From: Xanthostigma xanthostigma
Taxonomy: Eukaryota; Arthropoda; Insecta; Raphidioptera; Raphidiidae
Assembly: GCA_963575645.1 (NCBI GenBank)
Contig: OY754466.1
Location: forward strand, 38,348,001 to 38,412,000
Length of the DNA stretch: 64,000 nucleotides
Direction of reading: 5' to 3'
The notes beneath the pieces are model-generated. The model was not told the origin of the DNA, ran no database searches, and was given only the letters and a program-made list of their open reading frames with translations. Numbering within the stretch: position 1 is the first letter of the stretch; the number at the start of each line of letters is the position of its first letter. The position numbers and the translations under genes are program-made. Below are positions 12,551 through 23,541 of this stretch, one piece after another.

Positions 12551-14289
12551 GGTATATACATTTTTTAGTGTTCGTTCAGCCATGATTTTTCGAAGGGTAA
12601 ACCGATTAAAAAAACTTTATTATTTTACTTTTTTTGAACGATGTTCAATTCTTTTTTAAAGTTTTTTTGTCGACAGCTACGAACTAAAGCTCATAAAATT
12701 ATTTAAATTGCATTATTCATCTCCAACTCATTCATAAAATCTATTGTCCTGTCTACAGGCTATAAATGAGATACGAGCAATGGCGTAACAATAGAGTGAC
12801 AGGACGGGCAGGATGCCACAGGTCTCCGGCCGGAGGGTATCCCCGACCCCAGAGGGCCGTGAGCACAAGACGATCTTAACATTTATTATAACAACATTTA
12901 GGAAAAGCCACGGGCCTCAAACGGTATAGTTACGCCTCTAGACATACGCATGACTGTGAATTAAGAAACATTTTGGTAAAAATAAATTGCAAACTAGGCA
13001 CCTTGTCTATCTTCAGTTTATTTTGAAATTTGAATTGAACTTCACCGCAAGGCATTTCTTTTTAATTTAATTTCAGGAAAAGCTGCACTTCTATGGCGAC
13101 TCAAATTTTCCGTGAAAATACAAGTTTGTCGATAGGTACACCTGATATATTGTTGTTTTTTTTTATGAATTGTAATTCTATCCTTAAATGGGTAGAGGAG
13201 CTTAAAAACTGTTATTTTATGACACACAAATATTATGACCTTAGCTGTCGGGTGCCTTTATAAATAAATATATAAATAAAGATAATGAAAGGCAGTTCTT
13301 AAGCTGAGATAAATTTAATTATCCTTGAAAACGTCGTTCTACGTGTTAAAAAGAAAAACAACAAAATTACAAATAATGGAGATGTTAAATTGACAAAACG
13401 CATTTTTATGCCAATAATATAACATTTATAAGCCTTGTATTTCAAGGAGGATAAATGCATCTTCGAGGAAAGCAGGTTGATGATCTCGCGACAAAGATAG
13501 AGCCAGCGTATGTTTTGTAAGATGTAGTGTTTACAAAGCAGATGGCATCTTCTAAGTGTCTCGACCTTGCGCAAACTCCAAATAAGTACTATTTGTTTAA
13601 AACAAAACTACTTTGTCCACACTGAACTGAAAAGGGAACTTTTGAATTGTCCGTTTTAATAATGCATCGATAAAGATCGATTTTTTTTATTTTAATTGTA
13701 AATTTAACTCTCCTATTGAAAGTATCTCGGTGATAACCCATGTTTCATTTGACGATTTCACTACCCCGTAGTTATACAATAGAACTCCAGTAAGTCGAAC
13801 TTCAAGGGAGACGCCAAAAATTAGTAATTGAGTTTTCGACTTATGAAAGATTTCGATTTAGGTGGATTTTGTAAGGAAATATACGATTCTAACTAATTTT
13901 GAGTTGCTATATTCGAGATACAGAGATCCAATTTCTCAGAAAATAAAAATGTTCAAACAAAGGCAATAGATTGGAGAGTCACATACATAAACGCAAAAAT
14001 TACGAAAATTTTTAGCAAACGCGTGACGGATCTTAGTTTTCAATTATTTTTGTAAACCCAAATTAAAAAATACCACACTTTAAAACATTTTCTTTAAAAT
14101 TTCATGGTTATCAAAACTATCAAAACTTTAGCCATTTGTGTAATAAGCCAGCGAAAGCATTTGGTAAAGAAGACCATGTATATCCCACAAATCTTGTTAA
14201 AATTCCTTATACGGTGAATTCACCATACGAAATCTTCACGTGTGATGCGCTCTCAACACACCCCACAGGTCTTCCGCCGCGCCTGACAG
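12551..14289. other. Unassigned stretch with a possible pogo-like end
   Basis: No gene recognised. Around 13788-13850 the text 'ccagtaagtcgaacttcaag' followed by 'gagttttcgacttatg' resembles an end of a pogo-like element, but no second terminus was found. Confidence 0.35.
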
Positions 14290-14437
14290 TCTATTTTGTA
14301 GTTTGTGGTCAAAAGTTAATAATGAAAACATCATAAACATAGACGTGATTCATAATTTAATTCGTAGCCCGTGTGGCGAGTTATCTCCGGTTAACCCTGG
14401 CAGAGCATCCATTAAAAATGTTCACGCGCCGCCACTG
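14290..14437 (-). mobile_element. Fragment of hAT MITE family CAGTGGCGG
   Basis: Matches the terminal part of the complete copy at 24478-25113, inverted: it shares 'aacatcataaacat', 'attcataatttaatt' and 'ccattaaaaatgttcacg' and ends in 'cgccgccactg'. The other end is missing. Confidence 0.65.
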
Positions 14438-14770
14438 GTTTAGAGTGTCAAAAATTTACTCTGAATCGCGCCATAAACAAATGAATTAAGCTAAATTCAG
14501 CGCTCTGTAAGCAAAACTACTACTTGATGCTAATGGAAGTGATGTCGTATAAAGCCCATTACCCTTCATGTGCTAAAATGTCTTTGTTGGATCAAAGGCC
14601 CGATACTGCGAATGCGATATGTAAATAGGGACATATTTTTATATTTAATAACATTTATTCATGGTCATATTTATGTACATTGGTCACAAACACGATGCAT
14701 GTAAATTTACATTTGTTATACAAACACAAATATAATATGTCTACTTGGTGACACTGGGTTTAAGATAAAA

Positions 14771-15306
14771 ATTATAGTTTAAAAAAACTAAAAAAACATG
14801 CTTTAATAGCAAACCGAACTTATAAAAAGTAGAAAATAATTATAAGCAAAATAATTCAATTATAGCATTGATTAAAATACTAGTATACATTGATGGTTTT
14901 TAACAATTTATAAACCATTGAGCGAGTAATTAGGATCAGTATAGAGGTAGCTTTGACAATATCTGAACTGTTAGTTTAAACATAATATAGGTGGAAGCAC
15001 AAAACAAAATTCAGTTTGCTGGTCAGGGGTATGAGACGTAAAAGGTTTACCATATAAAATTTTTCGTTACCTTGTTAATCCTCTTTACAATACCTTACTC
15101 AATGATTATAGTAAAAAAACGTGGTTAAATGTTACAATTATTTCATTGATAGCTATTTATAAAATTAGTTATAATGAAAATATAGTAATTGGCACCCTAT
15201 ACGCTTTTTTACTATAATTGAATAACTTTGTTAATAATTATTTTCTACTTTTTATAAGTTCGGTTTGCTATTAAAGCGATTTTTTTAGTTTTTTTAAATT
15301 ATAATT
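14771..15306. mobile_element. Fold-back element with TTTAAAAAAACTAAAAAA arms
   Basis: The left arm (14771-14850) contains 'atagtttaaaaaaactaaaa', 'gcaaaccgaacttataaa' and 'aagtagaaaataatta'. The right arm (15225-15306) is its reverse complement. The unique interior is about 370 bp. The same arm vocabulary occurs in the tight snap-back at 16861-17152. Confidence 0.65.
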
Positions 15307-16165
15307 TATTTTCTTAATTTTTAGTCCCAAAACGACATCAAAAGTATTTTTTTCAAAATTTTCAAATTCTATAAAAATGACTATAGGCATAATAAAAGTG
15401 TTTCATTGATGGGATTTAATAACAGGCATAAAATATTATGACAGTCAGCATTAAAATAAGTATGCTCGCATTAATTTATGAATACTAAATGACTATCATT
15501 TTTTCACCCACAATACTGACCTAAGAGTAATAAAACTGTGCCGAACACTAAACATACTGACCTGTTTTCAATTCTTGGTATTTTAAAATTAAAGTGATAA
15601 GTTACGTAACGTATGAACTGATTTCTAAACAAAAAAGTATCTAAAAAGTTTGGAAGACAATACAAACACTGAAAAACCGGCACACGCACACGAACAATAG
15701 GATTCCGTAGTGTTCGTATGACGTATTTATGGGCTTATGAGTCACAATTGTTGCTTGACAAACATCATATCCTAACCTAAAAATGCGTCATTGCAATATG
15801 TTGAATGTTGATACTGTTTTATAGATTATTATTGGTTAAAAAGAAGTCGAGTATCTATGAGACATGATTTGCATCAAAATCACTTAGGCCTTAGGGGACT
15901 TCCAAAAACCAAGTAGTCCTAATAAAATATACTGACATGCACATTAGTGACATCGGACGGAATTTTTTTGAACGTTGTGGTTCTTATCTCCACTATATTA
16001 ATAAAAATATTTTTAGTTATTAAAAGTTTTGACTGTACGGCGGCGGATCGGTCGCCTCCGTTCCCAACATTTTTTAGAACTCTCTTCGGATATAATACAA
16101 TTCTTGTAACTACTGAATATTGAATAATTTAACAGATTAACAGTTAAGTTAAGGAACGCCAATGA
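15307..16165. other. AT-rich stretch, nothing recognised
   Basis: No element ends or coding motifs recognised. Confidence 0.35.
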
Positions 16166-16545
16166 CTGTAAAAGACCGCGCACACTTGTCAAGCATAAAC
16201 ATGCACGATTTGCACAGCGCGGGGCAAAACTGTCTGTTCGAGAAGTTACCATGTTATTAAACGGAGTAGCGCACATTACATCAACACCAGGCACCTACAA
16301 CCAGCAGCCATCAACGCCCGTCAGTCGCTAGCCATTCTGGACCGATCTATAGTTTGCTAGTGATGTGTCGTTTTTATATTAATTAATTTGCACTGATAAA
16401 ACTAACCAAAACTGCAAAATGAATAATTACGAAACTTGCACTAAAAGTTGCTGCTTTGTGCGACATCGTGCAGATTGCAGGTTTATACTGTGCAGGTCGT
16501 GCAGATTTATGCTTGACAAGTGTGCGCGGTTTTTTAATGTTTATA
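16166..16545. repeat. Inverted-repeat region related to 63125-63300
   Basis: Blocks 'cgcgcacacttgtcaagcat' (16177) and 'atgcttgacaagtgtgcgcg' (16509) are reverse complements and mark two arms separated by about 250 bp. The left arm plus adjacent DNA ('atgttattaaacggagtagc') is also found, in opposite orientation, at 63125-63300 ('gcgctacttcgttaaataac'). A dispersed element is likely; its class is unknown. Confidence 0.5.
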
Positions 16546-16860
16546 ATTCTGTTAAAAATACCGTTTGCGAAAAATATTACAATAGATATTATGTAGTTGC
16601 AGTTGTGTTTTGATTTCATCGATAAGGAAAACGTTGAGTTCCTTTCGTTTATTGTAGAAATTTACAAGTCTAAATAGCAATAGTAGCGTACTGTGCTCTT
16701 CCAGTCATTTATTTTATATAATACGTTTGTTCAAATATAACGCATGATCAAAAAAGCACGATTTTTTTGAAATTTTCGGTGTAAACAATATTTTTTTTCA
16801 TCAATAAATTAACTTTAATAATTGTGATTATTTTTAGTTTGTATTGACTATTAGTTTAAA

Positions 16861-17152
16861 TAAATATAGTTTAAAAAAAACTAAAAAACACGCTTTATAT
16901 CGAACTAAAAAGTAACAAATATTTTTTTAAAATAAGCTTAAAACAATAATGAATAATAAATACTAGTATTATTGTGAAAATGCGTGGGGCGCTCGATATA
17001 TGAAAATGTGGAACAAAGCGCCCCACGCTTTTTTCACAATAATACTAGTATTTTTTATTCATTATTGTTTTAAGCTTATTTAAAAAAAAAATATTTTTTA
17101 CTTTTTAGTTCGATATAAAGCGTGTTTTTTAGTTTTTTTTAAACTATATTTA
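16861..17152. mobile_element. Snap-back element with ACTAAAAAGT arms
   Basis: A nearly perfect fold-back: arms of about 120 nt (starting 'taaatatagtttaaaaaa') around a short spacer that itself forms a GC hairpin ('gcgtggggcgc' ... 'gcgccccacgc'). Arms include 'cgaactaaaaagtaac', a motif shared with snap-backs at 25465-25630 and 57457-57740. Confidence 0.7.
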
Positions 17153-18164
17153 TTTTCCACTTTTTAGTTCGATTTATTGTCAAAAATTTACCGAAAAAAC
17201 ATTTTTTTTCGGCGTGGACGAGATTAGAGCCCACGACCCGTGATTCCGAGAGTTGACGCGTCAGCGAAGACCCGTGCCTTAGACCGCACGGCTAACCATT
17301 GTAGTTACAGTGCTGGCATATTATACTACAGTAATAAACCACTTGCTGTAGTCCAAACGAAGGTTACAAACAAACATACATACATACATACAAACTTACA
17401 AGTGAAGTTAATATAAAGCGTGTAAAAATTGTCCAGTTCTGAAATTTGGCAGAGATGTGAGAAGCAATGTCCTGAATGAAATAGTCGAAGATGGAGGGTG
17501 AATTTTATATGCAAAATTAAACTAAGTATATAAAGTTATCTATACGAACCATTTTTCTGTAGGATCAGTTAGTTTAGGAAATAAAGGGGATTGAAAAATG
17601 GCAGTTTTAAAAATGTTCGTTATATTGATTTTATTTGAAATAAAAAGTGAAAAGCCATGTAAATATTAAATTTTCATACCGGGGTTATTGATTTATTGGC
17701 GGTTTATCCAACTGTGTCTAACAAAAAAAAAAGGAAAATTCAAAGCGCCTATCCTACAAAAGAAGTTTCAACAAAATAGTATCCTTTGATAAAAATGAAA
17801 ACATTTGAAGCAAAGGACTCTACTAAGAGGAGTGTTCAATAAATAATAAATTCCCAAAAATAATTAAAAAATAAAGAAAAAATTCAAAGTGTAAAAACAT
17901 TGTGTTTTAAAGTAGTACTGCTATACGGTGGAGCCGAAGGCTCCACTAATGTGTCCTGAGACAAGACTACTACTTTTCTCGCTCTCGTGTTTCATCTCAA
18001 TCGCGTGTAAAGTCGCGGGTAACGGCTACATTATTTTAAAACTGGGTTTTTCCTTCTGCTTCCCATGTAAGTCAATTTTGTTCCGAAGACGCGCTTGCAG
18101 TAACTTCAAAGATTTATGGCCAAAAATTCACATAGAAAAAAATAAACTAGATATATACAAAAAA
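17153..18164. other. Unassigned stretch with a possible tRNA-like fragment
   Basis: No gene recognised. 'gattagagcccacgaccc' at about 17221-17240 resembles an inverted tRNA box B with T-arm, as in tRNA-headed SINEs, but no cloverleaf could be completed. A CATA microsatellite lies near 17373-17392. The block 'gagtgttcaataaataataa' (17830) recurs near 63450. Confidence 0.35.
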
Positions 18165-18612
18165 ATCCAGCTAATTGGGTGACGGGACCATTCCAACACC
18201 AAAAATGTTGGATTTGACATACGTACCTATTATAATATAGGAAATAAAATTTCTGTTAAGACGTGCTCTGACGCGGGTAACGGCTAGTATTAAATATTAA
18301 GATATTTGCTATTCGTTTGCATGTTTATCTACATGATATGTTATCAAGTCTTGTTAAAATTTATCAAAGCATGCTTGCCAATTACTAAACTGACAGATCT
18401 ACAGAACAAAAGAACAGATTTGTTTTTTTTTTCAAAATATTTCCGAAACTATAAAGTTTAGAAAAAAGCATTTGTTCACTAAACTTTCTTATAAAAATAA
18501 ATAGAATATAATGAACCGTTATGAACATTATACTATTATTATATGAAAAACGTTATAGCATATATTTCTTCTACGCATGCGCCGATTTCCCCCAAAAACA
18601 ATAGAGCTTCTC
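18165..18612 (+). repeat. Long dispersed repeat B, copy 2
   Basis: Second copy of the repeat at 8815-9275, same orientation, with matching start ('gacgggaccattccaac') and end ('cgcatgcgccgatttccccc'). It is preceded by 'atacggtggagccgaaggct' at about 17923, which is also present near 47360, so the repeat may extend further left in this copy. Confidence 0.55.
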
Positions 18613-18917
18613 ATTTCATTTGAGGTATTGGAATGGTAATTTTTGATTTTTTATTTTTCCACGACATATAAAGTCATAATGTCGATTGTGCTCAGTTATT
18701 AGGAAATACTGAACAAAATTATGCGTTTCTTTTTTTATTGACCGCACTGTATAACCGTATAAACAGCCATACTGTGTAATGTACACATTAGTATGTGCAT
18801 ATAGTGAAACTTTAAGGTAAATTTTACCTAGACTATAAAAAGTTATTAGTATCAAATGAAAAACATTTTCAGTAACGCTTTACATTTTGCCAACTAGTGA
18901 CTATGTGTTTGAAATAC

Positions 18918-19379
18918 TGCCATTTGCGGTCAGAACAATTATCGTCCCACTTGCGGACTGCGGTCAATTGATATTATTAAAAGAAAATAATGTTAGGAGT
19001 GACCCCACTTTGCGGTCAAAGAAAATTTGATAATTTCTAATCGGTTTATTTAAAATAAAGCACCCTTGTTTTTTTAAGGAACTCCCCCATACACAATGTT
19101 GAATTAAATAAAAAATGAAGACAAAATAATATTGGCTTTAGTAATATAAATTAAAATTAGTTGAGCCATATTATTTTGATGTTTGGAAAAAAAACAGTTA
19201 GATTGCATTCGGAATTGTTTAGATGACTTGATGACTGATTCTTTCTGTAGGGAATTTGGAATTGTCAATTTATAAAGTTATTTTCTTGACCGCAAGTGAG
19301 ATCACCCCTGACATTATTTGCATTTCATCAGATTGATTGACCGCAAGTGGGACGAAAATTGTTTCGGCTGCAAATGGCA
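18918..19379. mobile_element. Long-TIR element with repeated GCAAGTGGG motifs
   Basis: The ends TGCCATTTGCGGTC and the complement of TGCCATTTGCAGCC begin arms of roughly 100 bp in which 'cccacttgcggtc' or its complement recurs at least six times. Further copies of the motif lie just outside the right end (19380-19395). Clustered subterminal motifs of this kind usually bind transposase. Superfamily undetermined; no target duplication identified. Confidence 0.55.
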
Positions 19380-19847
19380 CGACCGCAAGTGGGAAGAGTG
19401 AAGACACCAAAAGTTTTGCGAGGCGTCAGTAAGACTTCATATAACACAAAGAATACATAAAATTCCCATAATGCAAAACGCGCCTCAAGAAGTTTCACTT
19501 CTGTATTACCCAGAGATTTCACTGTACATAAATTTTCTGCATGTGATCTCGTATGCAACATGCAGAAGATACCTATAATAATAGTTAAGAGTACTTGACT
19601 ATTACGTATTGTGTGCCCAACCAAAGAACGTCTGCGCGGAAGGGAATTAAACCAAAGTCGTAGGCAGGGCCGGGGTTTTGGGGGTTCAAAACCCCTCCCA
19701 GAAATGCACCAACCCACCGTTTTATACACACTAATCCAGAGATCGTTGTCACGCACTCTATTTCTGATGATGATCCGCGTCTGTTGCTTTTTAATTAAAT
19801 TTGTATTTATGTAAAATTATATAGGAATTACCTATGTATGTACAAGC

Positions 19848-19885
19848 GGTTCGTGCCGGTTTCACCCAGGTGCGATAGATATAAT
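19848..19885 (-). mobile_element. Possible Helitron 3'-end relic
   Basis: 'gtgccggtttcacccaggtg' resembles the inverted 3' hairpin of the Helitrons listed here ('cccggtttcacccgggtg'), but the CTAG terminus is absent. Probably a decayed end. Confidence 0.35.
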
Positions 19886-19920
19886 TACGCAAAATGTATT
19901 TCGTTTGCGACCCGGCGTCT

Positions 19921-20065
19921 GAACTAATAGCTTTGAGCAAATTCTACCAGATTTTCTTCTGAACTAATAGCTTTGAGCGAGTTCTAACAGATGTCGCTAC
20001 TTGATACTAAAACAGTTCTTTTTAGTTTGTTTCCGAACTAATAGCTTTGAGTAAATTCTATGAGG
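19921..20065 (+). repeat. Three-unit minisatellite 'gaactaatagctttgag'
   Basis: Units start at 19921, 19961 and 20035, each 'gaactaatagctttgag' followed by a variable '(c/t)(a/g)a(a/g)ttcta'. One inverted unit sits at about 61910-61934, directly beside another AGGCC MITE copy, so the motif may belong to an insertion environment or to a larger shared repeat. Confidence 0.6.
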
Positions 20066-20113
20066 TGTTATTTATTGTCTCTGGTCCAGAGCTCTGTTGG
20101 TTTCCCTAAATAA

Positions 20114-20320
20114 AGGCCGCTGCACACGACGCTGGTTTTGACACTAGACTTCTTGTTAGATTTGGCTGCTAAGTTTCAAGCGTGCTGTGGCGCTGATTTT
20201 GGTGATAGCTTCTATGTGTTCGCTTCACACGATGCGGGTTTGGTGCGAGCGCAGTGACAGTTCGAATGTTACCAAAAGTGAACGGTTATTGTTTCTGAAC
20301 AGTATACATACTTTATATTT
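20114..20320 (+). mobile_element. AGGCC-type MITE copy 2, left half
   Basis: Starts AGGCCGCTGCACACGACGC after TAA and matches copy 1 and copy 3 through 'tttctgaacag'. It is then interrupted by the 3' end of the minus-strand LINE. The right half resumes at 23039. TAA also follows the presumed right end (23280-23282), which supports a single disrupted insertion. Confidence 0.75.
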
Positions 20321-23038
20321 ATAATAATAATAATAATAATAAATTTTTATTTCTTTTGTTTTCAATACAATATAAATCAGTACAATATAAATCTTGAAAT
20401 ATTTTCCCCCTCACTAGGTAATCATATTACCTGTCTCGAGGGGAAACAATTTTTTCGTACCAACGTGGCTTGCAAGCTGATTTTTCTTTAAATGGTATTT
20501 TAATCAATTAATCATATGTGTGTGTGTGTTGGGGTGTGCTTGTGTGTGTGTGAGAGAGAGAGAATTGTGTATGTGTACGTGTAAATAGGTATTATGTGTG
20601 ATACCAAGGCACTAATTATCCTAATCTGTTATATATTTAAGTAATTGTTGTCGGTCTGTCTGTGTAATCCATTTTTTCAACTGCTTCTTAAATTTCTGTT
20701 TCGGTAATGTACGTATGTCTTGTGGAAGTTTATTGTAAATTTTGGGAGCCAGGTATGTGTAATGTTTGTGTCCGAGTTCCGTCTTTGTTTTTGGTATCTG
20801 TAACAGTCCTGTCAATTTATTTCGCGTCGTTTTGTCATGCGTTATTTGGTGATGTCTGTTTGTTTGTCTGTTAAAATGCGTCATTATCGATTGAATAAAA
20901 AGTTGTCTAATGTCTAGCACGTTTGCGTCTTTGTAAAGGTTGTCCGTCGAATATCTTTTATTTTTATGTAACATCACTTTTAATATGTATCTTTGAGTCA
21001 CTTCGATTTTATTCATAAATGTATCATTCATACCGCCCCAAACAATGATACCGTATGTTATAATTGATTGCGCTAATGCAAAATAAATTTGCTTCAAGTA
21101 CGGAATAGAAAAAACTGTCCTAAGTCTGTAGAATATATATATTAGTTTTCTTAATTTTTTATTTAGTCCGTCGGCATGTTTGTCCCATTTCATGTGGCAG
21201 TCAATGTCTATTCCTAGGTATTTGATACTATTTACTTTTTCTAGTGGTACACAATTACAATGTCTAGAGGTCTGGTCACAGTCATGTATCGTCAAGTCTC
21301 CATGGTTTGGTTGAGTTGCTTGCGTCAATGTGAAAGTCATATATTTAGTTTTTGATGGATTTAATGTTAAGAGGTTTTTGTCAAGTAGTAATTTCAGTCT
21401 TTTCAGTTCTTTTTGTGCTGTAACAAAAACTTCTGTCCAGTTGGTGTCCGTAAATAGTATGACTGTATCGTCTGCGTATGATATTATTGTCCCATTAATG
21501 TTTGATTTGTCAATTATGTCATTTATGTATATCATGAATAATGTTGGTCCTAAAGTTGTTCCTTGTGGTATTCCAAATTTAACGGTCAATTCGTCACTGT
21601 CAATATTATTTATTCTCGTTATTTGTGTTCTGTCTGTCAAGTAGCTTTTGAACCAGTCTAGTGCAATCCCTCTAATTCCTAGGTTATGTAGCTTAGTCAA
21701 CAGTATTTTGTGCGAAACAGTATCAAAAGCTTTTGCTAGATCTAAGAACACACCTAAGCATCGAGCGTCGCCACTATCTAGAGTATTCACTACTGTTTCT
21801 GTCAAATTTAGTATTGCGTCTTGTGTGCTAAGTCCTTTTCTAAATCCGTATTGTTTTGGTGAAATCAGTCCTTTCTGGTCTAAGTATAGTGTTAGTCTTG
21901 AATTTATTATTTTTTCTAGTATTTTTGAAAGTGTGTTAATTAATGAAATAGGTCGATAGTTCGTTAAGATGTCAAAGTCACGTGATTTATGCACTGGTCT
22001 TATTGTAGCTCGTTTGAAATGTGTAGGAAATTGTCCGTTTAGTATGCTTAAATTAAAAATATGCACCAGAGGATCCAAAATAAGATCTTTTACTTCTACT
22101 AAAATTTTTGTATTTATGCCATCTTCTCCTGGAGCGCTATTTTTATTTAGGGATTTTATAGTGTCATTTACGTCTTGTGAAGTGATCGGATTGTTATAAA
22201 AACTATGAGTAGGAGTGGAATAGTCAGTCATGTCTTGAGCAAGATGATGTTCAGTTTCGTTTAAAGTCGCTAGTATTTTGTTTGCTAAATTTTGTCCAAC
22301 GCTTGTGAAATGTTTATTAAATTCATTTGCCATTTTTTGTCCGTCCGTCATTAAGCTAATAGTGGTATCATTTACTTGTATCTGAGTAGTCTCAAATTGT
22401 TTTTTGGTCTTTCGACATGTCATCTCGTTAGCAATTTTCCACACGGCACTTGTATTTGTTCCGTCAGATAAAAGTTTGTCTTTATAATATTTAGTTTTCG
22501 TTTTTTTTATTAAACTGTTACATTTATTACGGTATTTAATATAGTAACGTAAAAGCTGTTCATTGTTTGGGTGTTTTTTGGTCATAATATGCAGTCTGTC
22601 TCGTCTACGTATTGACATTATTAGTCCGGTTGTTATCCAAGGCTTAATTTTTTTTACCGATTTACTTGCTAGTACAACACTTGTACTATTTTCAATTAGC
22701 TGTGATAGTCTCGTAACAAAAAGGTCGGTTGCATGGTCTGTGTTCCCGCTTTGTAATATTTGGTGCCAATTTTCTTCACTAACTGTCTGTTTTAGTCTAT
22801 CGTAATCAATTTGTTTTAGTAATTTATTGTCAGTCCTTGTCCTATTTGTTATATTATTGTAATTTCGTACACCAGTCAGTATTGTGTAGTGGTCTGTGAT
22901 TGTTGTTTGAAGTATAATGGATTTTGTCTTATTTTTTGAATTTGTCATTACGTGATCTATGCAGCTCTGTAATGGTCCCATAGTTCTCGTTACGTCAGTG
23001 ATTTGGGGAACATAACCATATTCCGCTAATATATGACA
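20321..23038 (-). mobile_element. 5'-truncated CR1/L2-like LINE inserted in a MITE
   Basis: The 3' end lies at low coordinate: on the minus strand it finishes in a (TTA)n tail (20321-20341), preceded by a 3' untranslated region with GT/GA simple repeats (20515-20562). The body encodes the reverse transcriptase at 20621-22981. The 5' boundary at about 23038 falls inside the endonuclease domain, because MITE sequence begins exactly where the reading frame stops (TAG at 23039-23041). 5' truncation is the usual outcome of target-primed reverse transcription. Confidence 0.85.
20621..22981 (-). CDS. Non-LTR retrotransposon reverse transcriptase (ORF2, 5'-truncated)
   Basis: An uninterrupted 786-codon frame. 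It starts in the tail of an AP-type endonuclease: SCIDHV (residues 6-11) and DHYTIL (30-35) match the last catalytic motifs of that domain. The frame is open 19 codons upstream of this methionine to the insertion junction, so this ATG is not the original start. The reverse transcriptase follows: SAPGEDGIN (282-290), NYRPISL (341-347), QYGFRKG (377-383), motif A FLDLAKAFDTVSH (412-424), motif B GIPQGTTLGP (470-479), catalytic YADD (502-505) and KYLGIDID (587-594). The C-terminal PKIYNKLP (747-754) and lysine-rich tail are typical of CR1/L2-like LINEs; no RNase H domain is seen. Motif C is YADD rather than the commoner FADD. The protein would reverse-transcribe its own RNA at a nicked target, but with most of the endonuclease missing the copy cannot move on its own. 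The intact frame suggests recent insertion. Confidence 0.92.
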   Translation of the reverse strand: MGPLQSCIDHVMTNSKNKTKSIILQTTITDHYTILTGVRNYNNITNRTRTDNKLLKQIDYDRLKQTVSEENWHQILQSGNTDHATDLFVTRLSQLIENSTSVVLASKSVKKIKPWITTGLIMSIRRRDRLHIMTKKHPNNEQLLRYYIKYRNKCNSLIKKTKTKYYKDKLLSDGTNTSAVWKIANEMTCRKTKKQFETTQIQVNDTTISLMTDGQKMANEFNKHFTSVGQNLANKILATLNETEHHLAQDMTDYSTPTHSFYNNPITSQDVNDTIKSLNKNSAPGEDGINTKILVEVKDLILDPLVHIFNLSILNGQFPTHFKRATIRPVHKSRDFDILTNYRPISLINTLSKILEKIINSRLTLYLDQKGLISPKQYGFRKGLSTQDAILNLTETVVNTLDSGDARCLGVFLDLAKAFDTVSHKILLTKLHNLGIRGIALDWFKSYLTDRTQITRINNIDSDELTVKFGIPQGTTLGPTLFMIYINDIIDKSNINGTIISYADDTVILFTDTNWTEVFVTAQKELKRLKLLLDKNLLTLNPSKTKYMTFTLTQATQPNHGDLTIHDCDQTSRHCNCVPLEKVNSIKYLGIDIDCHMKWDKHADGLNKKLRKLIYIFYRLRTVFSIPYLKQIYFALAQSIITYGIIVWGGMNDTFMNKIEVTQRYILKVMLHKNKRYSTDNLYKDANVLDIRQLFIQSIMTHFNRQTNRHHQITHDKTTRNKLTGLLQIPKTKTELGHKHYTYLAPKIYNKLPQDIRTLPKQKFKKQLKKWITQTDRQQLLKYITD

Positions 23039-23279
23039 CTATTTTTGTTTGTCGGCGTTTGGTCAAGTCGCCCATGTGACAAAATACTGTTTCCTGATTG
23101 GTTCTTATTCAAAACAAGTAGATAAACAAACAAGCAAAAAAATTAGCTCCGGTTCTAATTTTGAAATCCATCTTGTGACCACGCATACGTCACTTCCATC
23201 TTCGTAAAAAGCACGTCAGGCAGTACAAGTCCCAGCAGTGATTCTAGCGGCAAAACCAGCCTTGTGTACTTTCTGTTGG
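23039..23279 (+). mobile_element. AGGCC-type MITE copy 2, right half
   Basis: Resumes the MITE with 'tttgtttgtcggcgtttggt', then 'tttcctgattggttctt' and 'ccatcttgtgac', and ends in a decayed terminus ('cagccttgtgtactttctg'). The gap between halves is occupied by the LINE. Short open frames here are by-products of the MITE. Confidence 0.7.
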
Positions 23280-23541
23280 TAAACTTTCTTTGAATGGTCG
23301 GATAATATACGTATATAGTATTATTATGCGGTGATATCTGAACGGACTGATCTATCGCTTCTCCGACCATAACCTCAATGTGAACCGAGCGTGTGATGTG
23401 AGATATGAATGTTATATTGTCCGTTACATTAATTATCTGCTGATAAATGTTTAACTTATGTGTCCCGACTGCTGCGCTTCGTGCACTGTTCAAGTGGATG
23501 CAGCCAGCGGTCGTTTAAGTTAGCTACTCTAAACAGCGTTA

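Noticed and set aside
16013..16294. 93-codon minus-strand frame resembling a frame at 63060-63260
   Set aside because: The resemblance comes from a shared dispersed DNA repeat in opposite orientation; the two frames are not conserved over their length.
19328..19756. 142-codon minus-strand open frame
   Set aside because: It overlaps the right arm of the long-TIR element at 18918-19379, has no recognisable domain and no repeat-family protein similarity; length is within chance for the local composition.
23155..23493. 112-codon minus-strand open frame
   Set aside because: Its 3' half is MITE sequence (right half of the interrupted copy) and the rest has no domain.
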